This document shows, one piece after another, positions 26,599 through 35,306 of a stretch of DNA of 44,237 bases (positions are counted from its first letter, which is position 1; each line of letters starts with the position of its first letter). The notes under the pieces were generated by a model. That model worked only from the letters and a program-made list of their open reading frames with translations, searched no databases and was not told the DNA's origin. A program made the translations under genes and the position numbers. Origin of the DNA: Psychromonas ossibalaenae ATCC BAA-1528 (lineage in GTDB: Bacteria > Pseudomonadota > Gammaproteobacteria > Enterobacterales > Psychromonadaceae); assembly GCF_000381745.1 (NCBI RefSeq), contig NZ_KB907005.1, positions 1 through 44,237 on the forward strand. The letters run 5' to 3'.

Positions 26599-26985
26599 AT
26601 GGCTTATAGCGAAAAAGTAATCGACCATTATGAAAACCCACGTAACGTAGGTTCATTTGATAAAGAAGATAAATCTGTTGCGACAGGTATGGTCGGGGCG
26701 CCGGCATGCGGCGATGTTATGAAACTGCAGCTTAAAATCGATGATAACGGTGTGATTGAAGATGCTAAATTCAAAACTTACGGCTGCGGCAGTGCAATTG
26801 CATCAAGCTCATTAGTGACTGAATGGGTAAAAGGCAAAACACTGGAAGAAGCGGGCAAAATCAGCAACACCGAAATTTCAGCTGAGCTGGCTCTGCCGCC
26901 GGTTAAAATTCACTGTTCAATTCTTGCAGAAGATGCGATCAAAGCCGCGATTGATGATTACAAAAGTAAAAATACGGCTGAATAA
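26599..26985 (+). CDS. iscU: Fe-S scaffold protein IscU
   Basis: A 128-residue scaffold, exactly E. coli length, on which [2Fe-2S] clusters are built with sulfur from IscS. Cluster ligands are Cys37 in GAPACGDV, Cys63 in TYGCGSAI and Cys106 in KIHCSI, with Asp39 alongside. The segment LPPVKIHCS contains the LPPVK-type site recognised by HscA. The ATG at 26599 follows AAAAGGA. It lies between iscS and iscA. Confidence 0.97.
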   Translation: MAYSEKVIDHYENPRNVGSFDKEDKSVATGMVGAPACGDVMKLQLKIDDNGVIEDAKFKTYGCGSAIASSSLVTEWVKGKTLEEAGKISNTEISAELALPPVKIHCSILAEDAIKAAIDDYKSKNTAE

Positions 26986-27087
26986 AGATATTAGCCTTTT
27001 GGTGCAGACCGCTGTATAAAAAGCAGCCTGCATTGAGGCGGATTAACTTATTATTATTTAAAATAATATTAAAAATTGGAGTCGACT

Positions 27088-27411
27088 TTGGCTATCACAA
27101 TGACAGAACCAGCAGCAAAACATGTTGCAGCTTTTCTCGCTAATCGCGGTAAAGGAATTGGTTTGCGTTTAGGGGTTAAAACATCGGGCTGTTCGGGCAT
27201 GGCTTATGTTCTTGAGTTTGTAGATGTACTTAATGATGATGATCAAGTATTCAGCGATAAAGGTGTGAAAATCATCGTTGATGAAAAAAGTTTAGTTTAT
27301 CTTGACGGTACAGAATTAGATTTTGTTAAAGAAGGCCTTAACGAAGGTTTTGAATTTAATAATCCTAATACCGACGGTGAATGCGGCTGTGGTGAAAGTT
27401 TTAGTGTTTAA
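27088..27411 (+). CDS. iscA: A-type Fe-S carrier IscA
   Basis: A 107-residue protein, E. coli length, that carries iron or assembled clusters to apoproteins. Cys35 in [10 protein letters not shown] and the C-terminal pair ECGCGESF (Cys99, Cys101) are the three ligands. The start is the TTG at 27088, because [11 protein letters not shown] aligns with the family N-terminus and GGAG lies 6 bases upstream; the TTG at 27076 and ATG at 27100 are less likely. It is followed by a terminator that separates it from hscB. Confidence 0.95.
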   Translation: MAITMTEPAAKHVAAFLANRGKGIGLRLGVKTSGCSGMAYVLEFVDVLNDDDQVFSDKGVKIIVDEKSLVYLDGTELDFVKEGLNEGFEFNNPNTDGECGCGESFSV

Positions 27412-27438
27412 AGATTGATTTTATACCGTTATTTAATG

Positions 27439-27476
27439 AAAACACCTTTTACCTTAGTTAAGATAAAGGTGTTTTT
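27439..27476 (+). terminator. Terminator between iscA and hscB
   Basis: A perfect 11-bp stem (AAAACACCTTT and AAAGGTGTTTT) with a 15-nt loop that has its own CTTA/TAAG stem is followed by TTTTT. It lies 27 bp after the iscA stop, within the isc/hsc locus. It should reduce or stop readthrough into hscB. Confidence 0.75.
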
Positions 27477-27507
27477 ATTTTAACATTCACTCCGTTAGGA
27501 AACTGTT

Positions 27508-28017
27508 TTGAACTACTTTGAACTATTCTCCCTGCCTGCTCTCTTTTCTGTTGATCAAATTCGATTATCTGAAACCTATCGTGAACTGCAGAAGCAGTTT
27601 CACCCCGATAAATTTGCCATGCATTCAGACAGTGAACGTTTAGCGGCGATGCAGAAAAGCACTGAAATTAACGATGCTTACCAGACTTTAAAAAACAGTT
27701 GTTTACGTGCTCAGTATTTACTACTGCTGAATGGCCTTGATATCGCTTTAGAGCAGAGAACTCTGCAGGATACAGACTTCTTAATGCAGCAGATGGAATG
27801 GCGGGAAACAATTGCCTCATTTACTGAAAATGATGAAGATAAAATAGAAGATTTTGCTGGAAATATAGAGCAGCAGGTGCAGAATTTAGAGTTATTAATA
27901 ACATTGCAGTTACAAGAAAAACAACTAGAAGCGGCTGCAGACAGTGTAAGAAAATTAAAATTCATGCTTAAACTTAAAATTGAACTCGATTTGCTCGAAG
28001 AAAAATTATTCGACTAA
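27508..28017 (+). CDS. hscB: Fe-S co-chaperone HscB
   Basis: A 169-residue J-type co-chaperone (E. coli 171). MNYFELFSLPALFSVDQIRL and QFHPDKFAMHS show the J domain with its HPD motif (residues about 32-34). The C-terminal half (about 90-169) is the three-helix region that binds IscU. It stimulates HscA ATPase to release the cluster from IscU. The start is TTG at 27508 with TTAGGAAA upstream, and its product aligns with MDYFTLF of E. coli. It follows the terminator and runs into hscA after 24 bp. Confidence 0.95.
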   Translation: MNYFELFSLPALFSVDQIRLSETYRELQKQFHPDKFAMHSDSERLAAMQKSTEINDAYQTLKNSCLRAQYLLLLNGLDIALEQRTLQDTDFLMQQMEWRETIASFTENDEDKIEDFAGNIEQQVQNLELLITLQLQEKQLEAAADSVRKLKFMLKLKIELDLLEEKLFD

Positions 28018-28041
28018 AACTAGTAAACAGGATAATAAACG

Positions 28042-29913
28042 ATGGCATTATTACAAATTGCAGAGCCTGGTTTATCTGCAGCTCCTCATCAGCATAAATT
28101 AGCAGCCGGTATCGATTTAGGTACCACTAATTCCCTTGTTGCCAGCGTAAGAAGCGGTGAAGCTTCAACTTTAGTTGACCATAACCAGCAGGATATGCTG
28201 CCTTCAGTAGTGCATTACGGAGAGCTGAATGAACAGGGCGAGAGTTCAATTAGTGTGGGTGTCAGCGCGCAGCAGCATCTGTTAACCGATCCGCAGAATA
28301 CTCTGGTTTCAGTTAAACGGTTAATCGGCAAGGCATTACAGGATTTAGATAAAACCCATCTTCCTTATCAGCTAAGCGCGCACCAAAGCGGTTTAGCGCA
28401 GATTGAGACACGCAGCGGTGCGGTTAATGCTGTACAGGCATCAAGTGAAATATTAAAAGTATTAAGCGCACGGGCGGCTGAAACGCTGGAGGGAGAGTTA
28501 GACGGTGTGGTTATTACTGTACCGGCTTATTTTGATGATGCCCAGCGTCAGGGCACAAAAGATGCTGCTCGTTTAGCGGGACTGCACGTTTTACGTTTAT
28601 TAAATGAACCAACAGCGGCCGCTATTGCTTATGGATTAGATTCAGGTCAGGAAGGGCTTATTGCTGTTTATGACTTAGGCGGCGGCACCTTTGATATTTC
28701 TATTTTACGCCTGCATAAAGGTGTATTTGAAGTACTTGCTACCGGCGGCGACTCTGCTCTTGGTGGTGATGATTTTGACCTGACTATTGTTAACTGGATC
28801 AGGGAACAAGCAGGTATTAGCGGTCAGATAAGCCCTGAACTGCAGCAGGAATTATTACAGGCTGCTCGTAATGCTAAACAAATCTTAAGTGCCGAGCAGC
28901 AGGTGAGCATTGAACTGCAGCATATGAGCTGGTCTGGTCTGCTTGACAAAAATACCTTCGAACAGCTGATTGAAAAATTAGTGAAAAAGACATTACGCGC
29001 CTGTAAACGTGCCGTTAAAGATGCCGCTGTCAGTCTTGATGAAATTGTAGAAGTGGTGATGGTCGGAGGATCAACTCGAGTTCCTCTAGTGCGTGAAAAA
29101 GTCAGTGAGTTCTTTAAGCGTGATTTGTTAACCAGTATTGATCCGGATAAAGTGGTCGCTATCGGCGCTGCTGTACAGGCTGATATCTTAGTGGGTAATA
29201 AACCCGATTCAGAAATGCTGCTGCTGGATGTTCTGCCTCTGTCATTAGGCCTGGAAACCATGGGCGAGCTGGTTGAAAAAGTAATTCCGCGTAATACCAC
29301 TATTCCCGTTGCACGAGCGCAGGAATTTACTACTTTTAAAGATGGTCAGACAGCGATGCTGATTCATGTTTTACAGGGTGAGCGGGAAATGGTTAAGCAC
29401 TGCCGCTCCCTGGCGCGTTTTGTTTTAACGGACATTCCGCCGATGGCAGCCGGCGCTGCGCATATTCGTGTGACTTTTCAGGTTGATGCGGACGGTTTAT
29501 TAAGTGTCAGCGCAATGGAAAAATCATCGGGTGTACAGGCACATATTGAAGTGAAACCTTCTTACGGGTTAAGTGATGCTCAGGTAATGGAGATGCTTTC
29601 TGATTCAACTGCCTTTGCGCAGCAGGATATTCAGGCGCGTATGCTGATTGAGCAGCAGGTTGAAGTAAAGCGTGTTATCGAAAATCTGGAAGCTGCATTA
29701 CAAAAAGACGGTGAACAGCTGCTGTCTGAGAATGAGTATCAGCGCATTGTTGAAAATATTAAAGCACTTGCCGAAACCGGCCGTGGTGACGATGTAAATG
29801 CGATTAAAGATGCGCTTGAAGCGATTGATAAGTTGACGGACCATTATGCTTCACTGCGTATGGATGCGTCGATTAAGCAGGCCTTGACTGGTCAGTCTGT
29901 CGATCAGATTTAA
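28042..29913 (+). CDS. hscA: Fe-S Hsp70-type chaperone HscA
   Basis: A 623-residue Hsp70 (E. coli HscA 616). [14 protein letters not shown] near 23-36, [14 protein letters not shown] near 210-223, and [18 protein letters not shown] near 335 mark the ATPase domain. The substrate-binding domain starts after [17 protein letters not shown]. It binds the LPPVK motif of IscU and drives cluster transfer. Follows hscB closely, precedes fdx. Confidence 0.97.
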   Translation: MALLQIAEPGLSAAPHQHKLAAGIDLGTTNSLVASVRSGEASTLVDHNQQDMLPSVVHYGELNEQGESSISVGVSAQQHLLTDPQNTLVSVKRLIGKALQDLDKTHLPYQLSAHQSGLAQIETRSGAVNAVQASSEILKVLSARAAETLEGELDGVVITVPAYFDDAQRQGTKDAARLAGLHVLRLLNEPTAAAIAYGLDSGQEGLIAVYDLGGGTFDISILRLHKGVFEVLATGGDSALGGDDFDLTIVNWIREQAGISGQISPELQQELLQAARNAKQILSAEQQVSIELQHMSWSGLLDKNTFEQLIEKLVKKTLRACKRAVKDAAVSLDEIVEVVMVGGSTRVPLVREKVSEFFKRDLLTSIDPDKVVAIGAAVQADILVGNKPDSEMLLLDVLPLSLGLETMGELVEKVIPRNTTIPVARAQEFTTFKDGQTAMLIHVLQGEREMVKHCRSLARFVLTDIPPMAAGAAHIRVTFQVDADGLLSVSAMEKSSGVQAHIEVKPSYGLSDAQVMEMLSDSTAFAQQDIQARMLIEQQVEVKRVIENLEAALQKDGEQLLSENEYQRIVENIKALAETGRGDDVNAIKDALEAIDKLTDHYASLRMDASIKQALTGQSVDQI

Positions 29914-29955
29914 CAGTAGTTAAAAGATAAATTAAAAGCATAAGGTGCGATTAAG

Positions 29956-30294
29956 ATGCCAAAAGTAATATTTTTACCCCATGAAGAGTTATGCCCGGAA
30001 GGTTTAGTTGTTGAAGCGGCTGAAGGTGACACTATTTTAGATCTTGCTTTGCAGAATGAGATCGGTATTGAACATGCCTGTGAAAAGTCATGTGCCTGTA
30101 CGACCTGTCATGTGATTGTGCGTGAAGGTTTTGACTCACTTGAAGAGAGTGATGAGTTAGAAGATGATATGCTGGATAAAGCGTGGGGACTTGAGCCTGA
30201 GTCGCGTTTAGGCTGTCAGGCTTGTGTAAAAGATGAAGACTTAGTTGTAGAGATTCCAAAATACACCGTTAATATTGTTTCTGAGAATCATTAA
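29956..30294 (+). CDS. fdx: ISC-system [2Fe-2S] ferredoxin
   Basis: A 112-residue adrenodoxin-type ferredoxin (E. coli Fdx 111). Cluster ligands Cys42, Cys48, Cys51 in ACEKSCACTTCHVIV and Cys87 in RLGCQACV. It supplies electrons for sulfur reduction during cluster assembly. It ends the core hscBA-fdx-iscX run. Confidence 0.97.
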   Translation: MPKVIFLPHEELCPEGLVVEAAEGDTILDLALQNEIGIEHACEKSCACTTCHVIVREGFDSLEESDELEDDMLDKAWGLEPESRLGCQACVKDEDLVVEIPKYTVNIVSENH

Positions 30295-30363
30295 ACCTTA
30301 ATTCAGCAGAATATTTAAAGCAGCATAAACTCAGTTAGCAATAAGATAAGACTGGAGGATAAG

Positions 30364-30561
30364 ATGATTTTAAAATGGCTGGACTCTCAGGAATTAGCAT
30401 TGGCTTTAATGGATATCTATCCGGATCAGGATCCGGCTCAAATTCGTTTTACTGATTTACGTGAATGGATTTTGAATCTTGAAGAGTTTGATGATGATCC
30501 TAAGCACTGCAGTGAACGTATATTAGAAGCCGTGCAGCAGTGCTGGATTGAAGAAATGTAA
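30364..30561 (+). CDS. iscX: IscX protein
   Basis: A 65-residue acidic protein very like E. coli IscX (66). LKWLDSQELALALMDIYPD and RFTDLREWILNLEEFDDDP are the family blocks; the C-terminus is WIEEM. It binds IscS and iron and modulates cluster assembly. CTGGAGGATAAG before the ATG is a good ribosome site. Followed by a strong terminator (30584-30609). Confidence 0.96.
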   Translation: MILKWLDSQELALALMDIYPDQDPAQIRFTDLREWILNLEEFDDDPKHCSERILEAVQQCWIEEM

Positions 30562-30583
30562 TTTTTATTCCTTAGAATATTGT

Positions 30584-30609
30584 AAACGCAGGCACTAGCC
30601 TGCGTTTTT
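30584..30609 (+). terminator. iscX terminator
   Basis: AAACGCAGGC and GCCTGCGTTT pair perfectly around ACTA, followed by T residues. It closes the isc/hsc genes and stands only 22 bp ahead of the pepB start, so pepB may need its own promoter or rely on readthrough. Confidence 0.9.
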
Positions 30610-30631
30610 GTTTTTGATAAAAGGTAAGAAT

Positions 30632-31924
30632 ATGACCGACTTTTTTTTTGTTTCATTATCATCGGATACGGCGCATCCCAGCTGGGGAAAAAATGCGCTG
30701 CTGAGTTTCTCTGAAGCGCATGCTCAGATTCATATTGACGAGTCGGCCGCTGCATTTTCTGTGGTGCAGAGTGCCGCCAGAAAACTGGACGGTATGGGTA
30801 TTGAAAAGGTAAAACTTCAGGGAGAACTTTGGACTACCGAACTGCGCTGGGCATTCAGCCAAGGCTTTTACAATGCAAAAAATGGTGCTCAGGTGCATTT
30901 TGGTGACATTGAGGGGAATGAAGCCGAAGTTCTGACATCACGTAAATTAATTATGGAGTGGGTTCGTAAAACAATTAACTTAGGGCCGCAAGCCTTATCT
31001 CCAGAAGTTTTATGCGATAAAGCTGTTGCTTTAATAAAGCATGTTTTACCTGAAAGTATGCATATTGAGCATGACATTATCTCGGGTGACAGTCTGTTAG
31101 AGCATGGCTTTCAGGGGATTTACCAGGTTGGTAAAGGCAGTTCGCGTCCGCCATGCATGCTGCAGCTGGATTATAATCCAACAGGAGATGTCCATGCCCC
31201 CGTTGCATATGCATTAGTGGGTAAGGGCATTACCTTTGACTCCGGCGGCTACAGTCTGAAACCAAGTAGTGGTATGGCCGCTATGAAAAGTGATATGGGC
31301 GGTGCTGCAACGCTCACCGGGGCACTGGCATTAGCGATTGTAAACGGTTTGAATAAACGTGTTAAACTATATTTATGCTGTGCTGAAAATCTGATCAGCG
31401 GCAATGCGCTTAAATTAGGTGACGTGATCACTTATAAAAACGGCGTAACGGTTGAGGTTTTAAACAGTGATGCGGAAGGACGTCTGGTATTAGCAGACGG
31501 GCTTATTGCCGCCCAGGAAGATAAAGCTTTAGCTATTATTGATGCGGCTACATTGACCGGATCCGCTAAAATGGCGGTCGGGCGTGATTATAATACAGTG
31601 TTAAGCATGGATGAACAGCTGGTAACTCTTGCTTCAAACTGTGCTGCTCAAGAAAATGAAAAACTTTGGCGTTTACCCTTTGAAGAGTTTCATCTGCAGC
31701 AGATCAGCTCTCCCTTTGCTGATATTGCCAATATTCATAGCGGTGAAGGTATGGCCGGCGCTTCAACTGCGGCTGCATTTTTAGCTAAGTTTGTACAGCA
31801 GCCGAAAACAGGCTGGATTCATTTTGATCTGTCGGGCAGCTATCAGGTCAGTGCAAACGGTTTGTGGGCAGCTGGCGGTAAAGGCCACGGTGTTCGCACT
31901 ATCAGTAGGATGTTATTTGCTTAA
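30632..31924 (+). CDS. pepB: Aminopeptidase B (peptidase M17)
   Basis: A 430-residue cytosolic metallo-aminopeptidase (E. coli PepB 427) that removes N-terminal residues from peptides. The M17 catalytic blocks are present: GKGITFDSGGYSLKPSSGMAAMKSDMGGAA (about 200-230) and VLNSDAEGRLVLADGL, where NSDAEGR replaces the usual NTDAEGR. WXLP-type end FEEFHLQQISSPFADIANI also fits. AAGGTAAG lies before the ATG at 30632; an upstream TTG (30608) is not supported. Its place after iscX is that of E. coli. Confidence 0.95.
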   Translation: MTDFFFVSLSSDTAHPSWGKNALLSFSEAHAQIHIDESAAAFSVVQSAARKLDGMGIEKVKLQGELWTTELRWAFSQGFYNAKNGAQVHFGDIEGNEAEVLTSRKLIMEWVRKTINLGPQALSPEVLCDKAVALIKHVLPESMHIEHDIISGDSLLEHGFQGIYQVGKGSSRPPCMLQLDYNPTGDVHAPVAYALVGKGITFDSGGYSLKPSSGMAAMKSDMGGAATLTGALALAIVNGLNKRVKLYLCCAENLISGNALKLGDVITYKNGVTVEVLNSDAEGRLVLADGLIAAQEDKALAIIDAATLTGSAKMAVGRDYNTVLSMDEQLVTLASNCAAQENEKLWRLPFEEFHLQQISSPFADIANIHSGEGMAGASTAAAFLAKFVQQPKTGWIHFDLSGSYQVSANGLWAAGGKGHGVRTISRMLFA

Positions 31925-31951
31925 ATTGTTTTCAGTTTAGTCTTACATTAA

Positions 31952-31990
31952 GCAATAAAAGGCTGTGTTTATCCGCGACCTTTTTTATGC
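31952..31990 (+). terminator. Probable pepB terminator
   Basis: GCAATAAAAGG and CCTTTTTTATGC form an imperfect stem with a loop of about 16 nt and a T run, 28 bp after the pepB stop. Confidence 0.45.
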
Positions 31991-32066
31991 GGGAAGTAAT
32001 AGTTTTGCTGTCCACTCCACCCTGTAAAAGCTAGTATGACAGGCTTTATCTAATTGAGATTTAATT

Positions 32067-32837
32067 ATGAACACTTCTGATAAATTTTCACAAGCTGCAG
32101 CCGAATTACTGAAGCGCCGCGCTGCGGGTACAAAAGCTCCCTGTCTTAACAGCGAACTGCAGCCGCATTGTATTGATGATGCATTGTCTGTCCAGGAGCA
32201 GATGATAAAACAGCGTAATAATGCTGTCGACGGCTGGAAATGCCTGTTACCAATAGCGGATAACCAGCTGGTGGTTGCACCGATTTTTTCACAGACGGTG
32301 CAGCAGGGCGATCTATGTAGACTGTTTGCGGATAATCAGACAGTACGCATTGAACCTGAAATCGCTTTTGTATTAGGTCAAGATTTACCTGCTCAACAGC
32401 AGGATTACAGTGAAGCGCAGATAGATGAAGCGGTTGCTTCCTGTCATATGGCGCTGGAGTTAATGCAGGACAGGTTTGCAGAAAACAGTGCAGTGACTTT
32501 TTATGAGAAGCTGGCCGACTGTTTAGTTAACCAGGGACTGTTTATTGGTCCGCAGATAGAAAAATCACAAGCGTATGCGGCATCTGAAATATCTATCAAG
32601 GTAACACAGGCAGGTAAGACACAAACTTTTTCCGGCAGGCACCCAAATCAACTGCCTCAAGAGCCTTTATACTGGTTAATTAATTTTATGACTAAGCGTG
32701 GTGTCTGCTTTAAAGCCGGACAGGCTATTATCACTGGCTCTTATGCTGGAATAGTAGAAGTGGAATTTGATCGCTGTACTGAAATCGAATACGCAGGGTT
32801 AGGGAAATACACGGTAGAGTTTAAGGCTTTGTCTTAA
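32067..32837 (+). CDS. 2-keto-4-pentenoate hydratase-like (FAH superfamily)
   Basis: A 256-residue protein of the hydratase/decarboxylase branch of the fumarylacetoacetate hydrolase superfamily. The metal-binding block VRIEPEIAFVLG near 95-106 and VASCHMALELMQDRF near 128-142 are typical. FITGSYAGIV-like AIITGSYAGIVEVEF closes the fold. MhpD/DmpE relatives add water to 2-oxopent-4-enoate in meta-cleavage of aromatics. No other catabolic genes lie nearby, so the substrate is uncertain. It is a lone gene; a bidirectional hairpin (32865-32895) follows. Confidence 0.8.
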   Translation: MNTSDKFSQAAAELLKRRAAGTKAPCLNSELQPHCIDDALSVQEQMIKQRNNAVDGWKCLLPIADNQLVVAPIFSQTVQQGDLCRLFADNQTVRIEPEIAFVLGQDLPAQQQDYSEAQIDEAVASCHMALELMQDRFAENSAVTFYEKLADCLVNQGLFIGPQIEKSQAYAASEISIKVTQAGKTQTFSGRHPNQLPQEPLYWLINFMTKRGVCFKAGQAIITGSYAGIVEVEFDRCTEIEYAGLGKYTVEFKALS

Positions 32838-32864
32838 AGAGGAATGAGGTATTTTCAAGGTAGC

Positions 32865-32895
32865 AAAGTGACGGATAATTAGTATCCGTCACTTT
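32865..32895. terminator. Convergent terminator hairpin
   Basis: A perfect 13-bp stem (AAAGTGACGGATA and TATCCGTCACTTT) with loop ATTAG lies between convergent genes at 32837 and 32903. T-rich flanks are short, but the symmetry and place suggest termination for both strands. Confidence 0.7.
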
Positions 32896-32902
32896 CAGTT
32901 CA

Positions 32903-33802
32903 TCAGTCGCTGTTTTTAAGTGCTTCGATAAAAGTCTCTCTGGCATTTTTAAAACCAGCTTCTTCTGCGTCATCCACAATTGTTAGCGCTTTATCAATCT
33001 CTTTTGCTGCAACAGCCTGAACAATAGCCTGATTAAACTCTACTTCCGTAGTCAGTACTTTTTTCTCATTCTGCATCGAAATTCCTGCTGGTATAGCTTC
33101 TGGAATATAACTGTTTTCAACATCAGCTTTGGTTCCTTGAATATCAACTTTAAGCTGGATTAAACCCATTGCTGAATGCGGGATAACAGGATCGGCAATA
33201 TCAGGGGGGACTGTACCGTGTGCTATTGCAAAACTTTTTGCCGGGTGGAGTACCGTTGTACTACCTGCCGCCGCTTTCTCTGTTGTATAAAAAAGCAGAT
33301 AAGTTTCATTTGCCATATTATCAGCTTGTGCTCTAAATATTGTCAGATCTGTAGATAACAGATCGCCGTCTAGCATACTGGGTTCTTTATATAAAAAATG
33401 TTTTGTTGAAATAGTACGGGTAACATTAAAATCAGCATCTAACAGGGTCAGCTGAGGTGCAAGCGCCGTATCTTTGATCAGCGAGCTTACCGTCAGCTTC
33501 AGTTTGTTGGCTTTAATGGTTAATTTATACGCCTGAACAAAACTCTTGCCCTCAGGAAATGCAAAAACTTGAGCGTCGCTGGTTAGCGGAATATAAAGCG
33601 TATCGTCATTGGTGATTTCTTTATACTGCAGCTGACTAAAGTCTTGGCAGCACGGTTGAGTTTTGGCTAGTGTCTGGCTTGCTTGAGCCGGTGCTGTGTA
33701 TGCATCACTATGTTTATCAGTGGGTGACTGTAACACTGAATTTGAACAACCGGCAAGCGTTAAGCCTGCAAGTAAAATGAGTGAGGATTGTTTGATAATC
33801 AT
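32903..33802 (-). CDS. MalM-like lipoprotein
   Basis: A 299-residue protein. The signal peptide ends LTLAGC, with the lipobox Cys at 19. The mature part has PCCQDFSQLQYKEI, FAFPEGKSFVQAYKL and long beta-rich segments that resemble the MalM (maltose operon periplasmic protein) family. MalM is a periplasmic maltose-regulon protein of unclear exact function in E. coli. No maltose genes lie nearby, so the family name need not imply a maltose role. The Asp-Asp-Ala-Glu-Glu tail is acidic and helical. Single gene on the minus strand, sharing the hairpin 32865-32895 at its end. Confidence 0.7.
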   Translation of the reverse strand: MIIKQSSLILLAGLTLAGCSNSVLQSPTDKHSDAYTAPAQASQTLAKTQPCCQDFSQLQYKEITNDDTLYIPLTSDAQVFAFPEGKSFVQAYKLTIKANKLKLTVSSLIKDTALAPQLTLLDADFNVTRTISTKHFLYKEPSMLDGDLLSTDLTIFRAQADNMANETYLLFYTTEKAAAGSTTVLHPAKSFAIAHGTVPPDIADPVIPHSAMGLIQLKVDIQGTKADVENSYIPEAIPAGISMQNEKKVLTTEVEFNQAIVQAVAAKEIDKALTIVDDAEEAGFKNARETFIEALKNSD

Positions 33803-34160
33803 ATTAAAAACCCGAGTTGGAAGAATATTCTCGACTATAACCCGATTAAATCAAAAATGCAGTAGCCACAATAGGCATTAACTCACATCTTTAGCACATT
33901 GATATTACACGCCGCTAAATGATACAAAATGTTACGTTTTCTCTCTTGTGTCATTCTTTCTACCTATGTAGTTGTATTTAACAAAACGAATTATCTACTG
34001 TATTTATTAGGAAACAGTTCAGCAGCATTGAACTGCTTTAAAGTGAGCAGTAGTATGTGGTTGAGAGTGATTATCATTACCCTGGCAGTAAAGGAGCGGA
34101 TTGTTATACAGATGAATATTTTTGTTAAATAATCATCGTTTTCAGTTAATAAGCACTGGA
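33803..34160. other. Intergenic region with a Fur-box-like site
   Basis: About 360 bases lie between the MalM-like gene (transcribed left) and the 58-codon gene (right). The only notable motif is the Fur-box-like site at 34063-34081. A 67-codon frame at 33929-34132 lacks a ribosome site and has no protein-like features, so it was not called. Confidence 0.4.
34063..34081. promoter_or_regulatory. Fur-box-like site
   Basis: The 19-bp window reads GAGAGTGATTATCATTACC and matches the classic Fur box (GATAATGATAATCATTATC) at 15 of 19 positions. It lies 159 bp ahead of the 58-codon gene start. Such matches occur by chance in A+T-rich DNA, so this is weak evidence for iron control. Confidence 0.35.
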
Positions 34161-34191
34161 TTGTCTAATTGGTTTGTTTATAATCGACGAA

Positions 34192-34205
34192 TTGATTTAA
34201 ATCAA
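34192..34205. promoter_or_regulatory. Perfect FNR-type palindrome
   Basis: TTGATTTAAATCAA matches the FNR consensus TTGAT-N4-ATCAA at every position. A TATAAT lies at 34179-34184, immediately upstream, so the site would cover the start of transcription and block it when FNR is active (low oxygen). It is 35 bp before the ATG of the 58-codon gene. The -35 is poor, so the promoter itself is uncertain. Confidence 0.6.
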
Positions 34206-34240
34206 TTTCTAATACCGTTTTCATCTTAAGGATTTTTACC

Positions 34241-34417
34241 ATGAATGTTGATCAACATATTAAAGTAGCACAATGGCACCTAGAACAAGCTCGTTTACAC
34301 GCAACAAGTGAACATGCTTGCGGCTGTCCTGCAAATGCACACGATCAAAAAGCAATCGATGCAATTGAAGCTGGTATCGTTAAAGAAGAAAAAACTTGTA
34401 CGATTAACCGTGACTAA
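34241..34417 (+). CDS. 58-residue small protein with Cys-Gly-Cys motif
   Basis: ATG at 34241 with AAGGA at 34228-34232 opens a 58-codon frame ending TAA. The protein begins MNVDQHIKVAQWHLEQARLHA and contains EHACGCPANAHDQKA (Cys27, Cys29) and EKTCTINRD at the end (Cys53). Several His and Cys residues could bind a metal. I recognise no named family. It is preceded by a perfect FNR-type box and closed by a strong terminator at 34493-34522. Good ribosome site, amphipathic helical sequence and defined flanks make it a likely gene. Confidence 0.7.
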   Translation: MNVDQHIKVAQWHLEQARLHATSEHACGCPANAHDQKAIDAIEAGIVKEEKTCTINRD

Positions 34418-34492
34418 TTAATCGACAAGCCTGAGGTTATACCTGACAGGTTATAAATACAGATTCTTTATTTAAAAATAATGAATCTGCTA

Positions 34493-34522
34493 AAAAAGCA
34501 GAGAACTTATTCTCTGCTTTTT
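34493..34522 (+). terminator. Terminator of the 58-codon gene
   Basis: AAAAAGCAGAGAA and TTCTCTGCTTTTT pair perfectly over 13 bp around CTTA, with T residues following. It is 75 bp after the stop codon. Confidence 0.85.
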
Positions 34523-34623
34523 GCTTTTTGCTTTCTGTAATTAGATAAGATCATTCTTTTACGGCATCTCCCACTATTCGCTTTAATTTCGACTAACTTA
34601 TCTGTACCTCTTTTATCAGTGTA

Positions 34624-34672
34624 TTAACCGTGTAAAATGTTTTTATTATAATGAAGAAATGATTTTCATTTC
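34624..34672 (+). promoter_or_regulatory. gmhA promoter with operator-like palindrome
   Basis: TTAACC (34624-34629), a 17-bp spacer and a perfect TATAAT (34647-34652) lie 58 bp ahead of the gmhA ATG. A perfect 7-bp inverted repeat, GAAATGA-TTT-TCATTTC (34656-34672), falls on the predicted start of transcription, the position of a repressor site. The binding protein is unknown. Confidence 0.55.
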
Positions 34673-34710
34673 TCACAGCCACCCGAAGCATAGAATTTAA
34701 AAGGGATAAT

Positions 34711-35286
34711 ATGAACCTGGCAATTATTAAGAACGAATTATTAGAAGCAGAAAAGGTATTACAGGACTTTTTAGCCGATGAAACGAATTTACAGAATATT
34801 GAAAAAGCAGCCTCATTAATCGCGGCTTCACTTAAACAGGAAGGAAAAGTACTTTCCTGCGGTAACGGCGGCTCGCATTGCGACGCAATGCATTTTGCTG
34901 AAGAGTTAACCGGGCGCTACCGTGAAAATCGTCCTTCATATGCGGCGATTGCTATTTCAGATCCGAGTCATATCTCATGTGTTGGTAATGACTACGGCTA
35001 TGAGTATATTTTCGCGCGTTATCTTGAAGGTGTCGGCCGCAGTGGTGATGTACTGTTTTGTTTATCAACCAGCGGCAACTCGGCAAATATCTTAAAAGCG
35101 GTTGAAGTTGCAAAAGCAAAAGGGATTTCGGTTGTTGCTTTAACCGGTAAAGACGGCGGTAAAATGGCAGGGCTGGCAGATGTTGAAATCCGCGTGCCTC
35201 ATTTTGGTTTTGCTGATCGTATTCAGGAAATTCATATTAAAATTATTCATATTCTGATTTATTTAATTGAACAAAAAATGGCTTAA
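34711..35286 (+). CDS. gmhA: Phosphoheptose isomerase GmhA
   Basis: A 191-residue SIS-fold isomerase (E. coli GmhA/LpcA 192) that converts sedoheptulose 7-phosphate to D-glycero-D-manno-heptose 7-phosphate, the first step of LPS inner-core heptose synthesis. [22 protein letters not shown] and [22 protein letters not shown] are family hallmarks with catalytic Glu and His residues. It starts with AAAAGGGATA before the ATG. It is followed by the yafJ-like gene after 20 bp, the same order as in E. coli. Confidence 0.96.
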   Translation: MNLAIIKNELLEAEKVLQDFLADETNLQNIEKAASLIAASLKQEGKVLSCGNGGSHCDAMHFAEELTGRYRENRPSYAAIAISDPSHISCVGNDYGYEYIFARYLEGVGRSGDVLFCLSTSGNSANILKAVEVAKAKGISVVALTGKDGGKMAGLADVEIRVPHFGFADRIQEIHIKIIHILIYLIEQKMA

Positions 35287-35306
35287 TTTTAAAAAAAAGG
35301 CTTAAG

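Noticed and set aside
33929-34132. 67-codon plus-strand frame between the MalM-like gene and the 58-codon gene
   Set aside because: No ribosome site, hydrophobic composition expected from T-rich DNA, and it overlaps a possible Fur site.
34161-34184. TTGTCT and TATAAT as a full promoter for the 58-codon gene
   Set aside because: The spacer is 12 bp, too short for sigma70; only the -10 was used.
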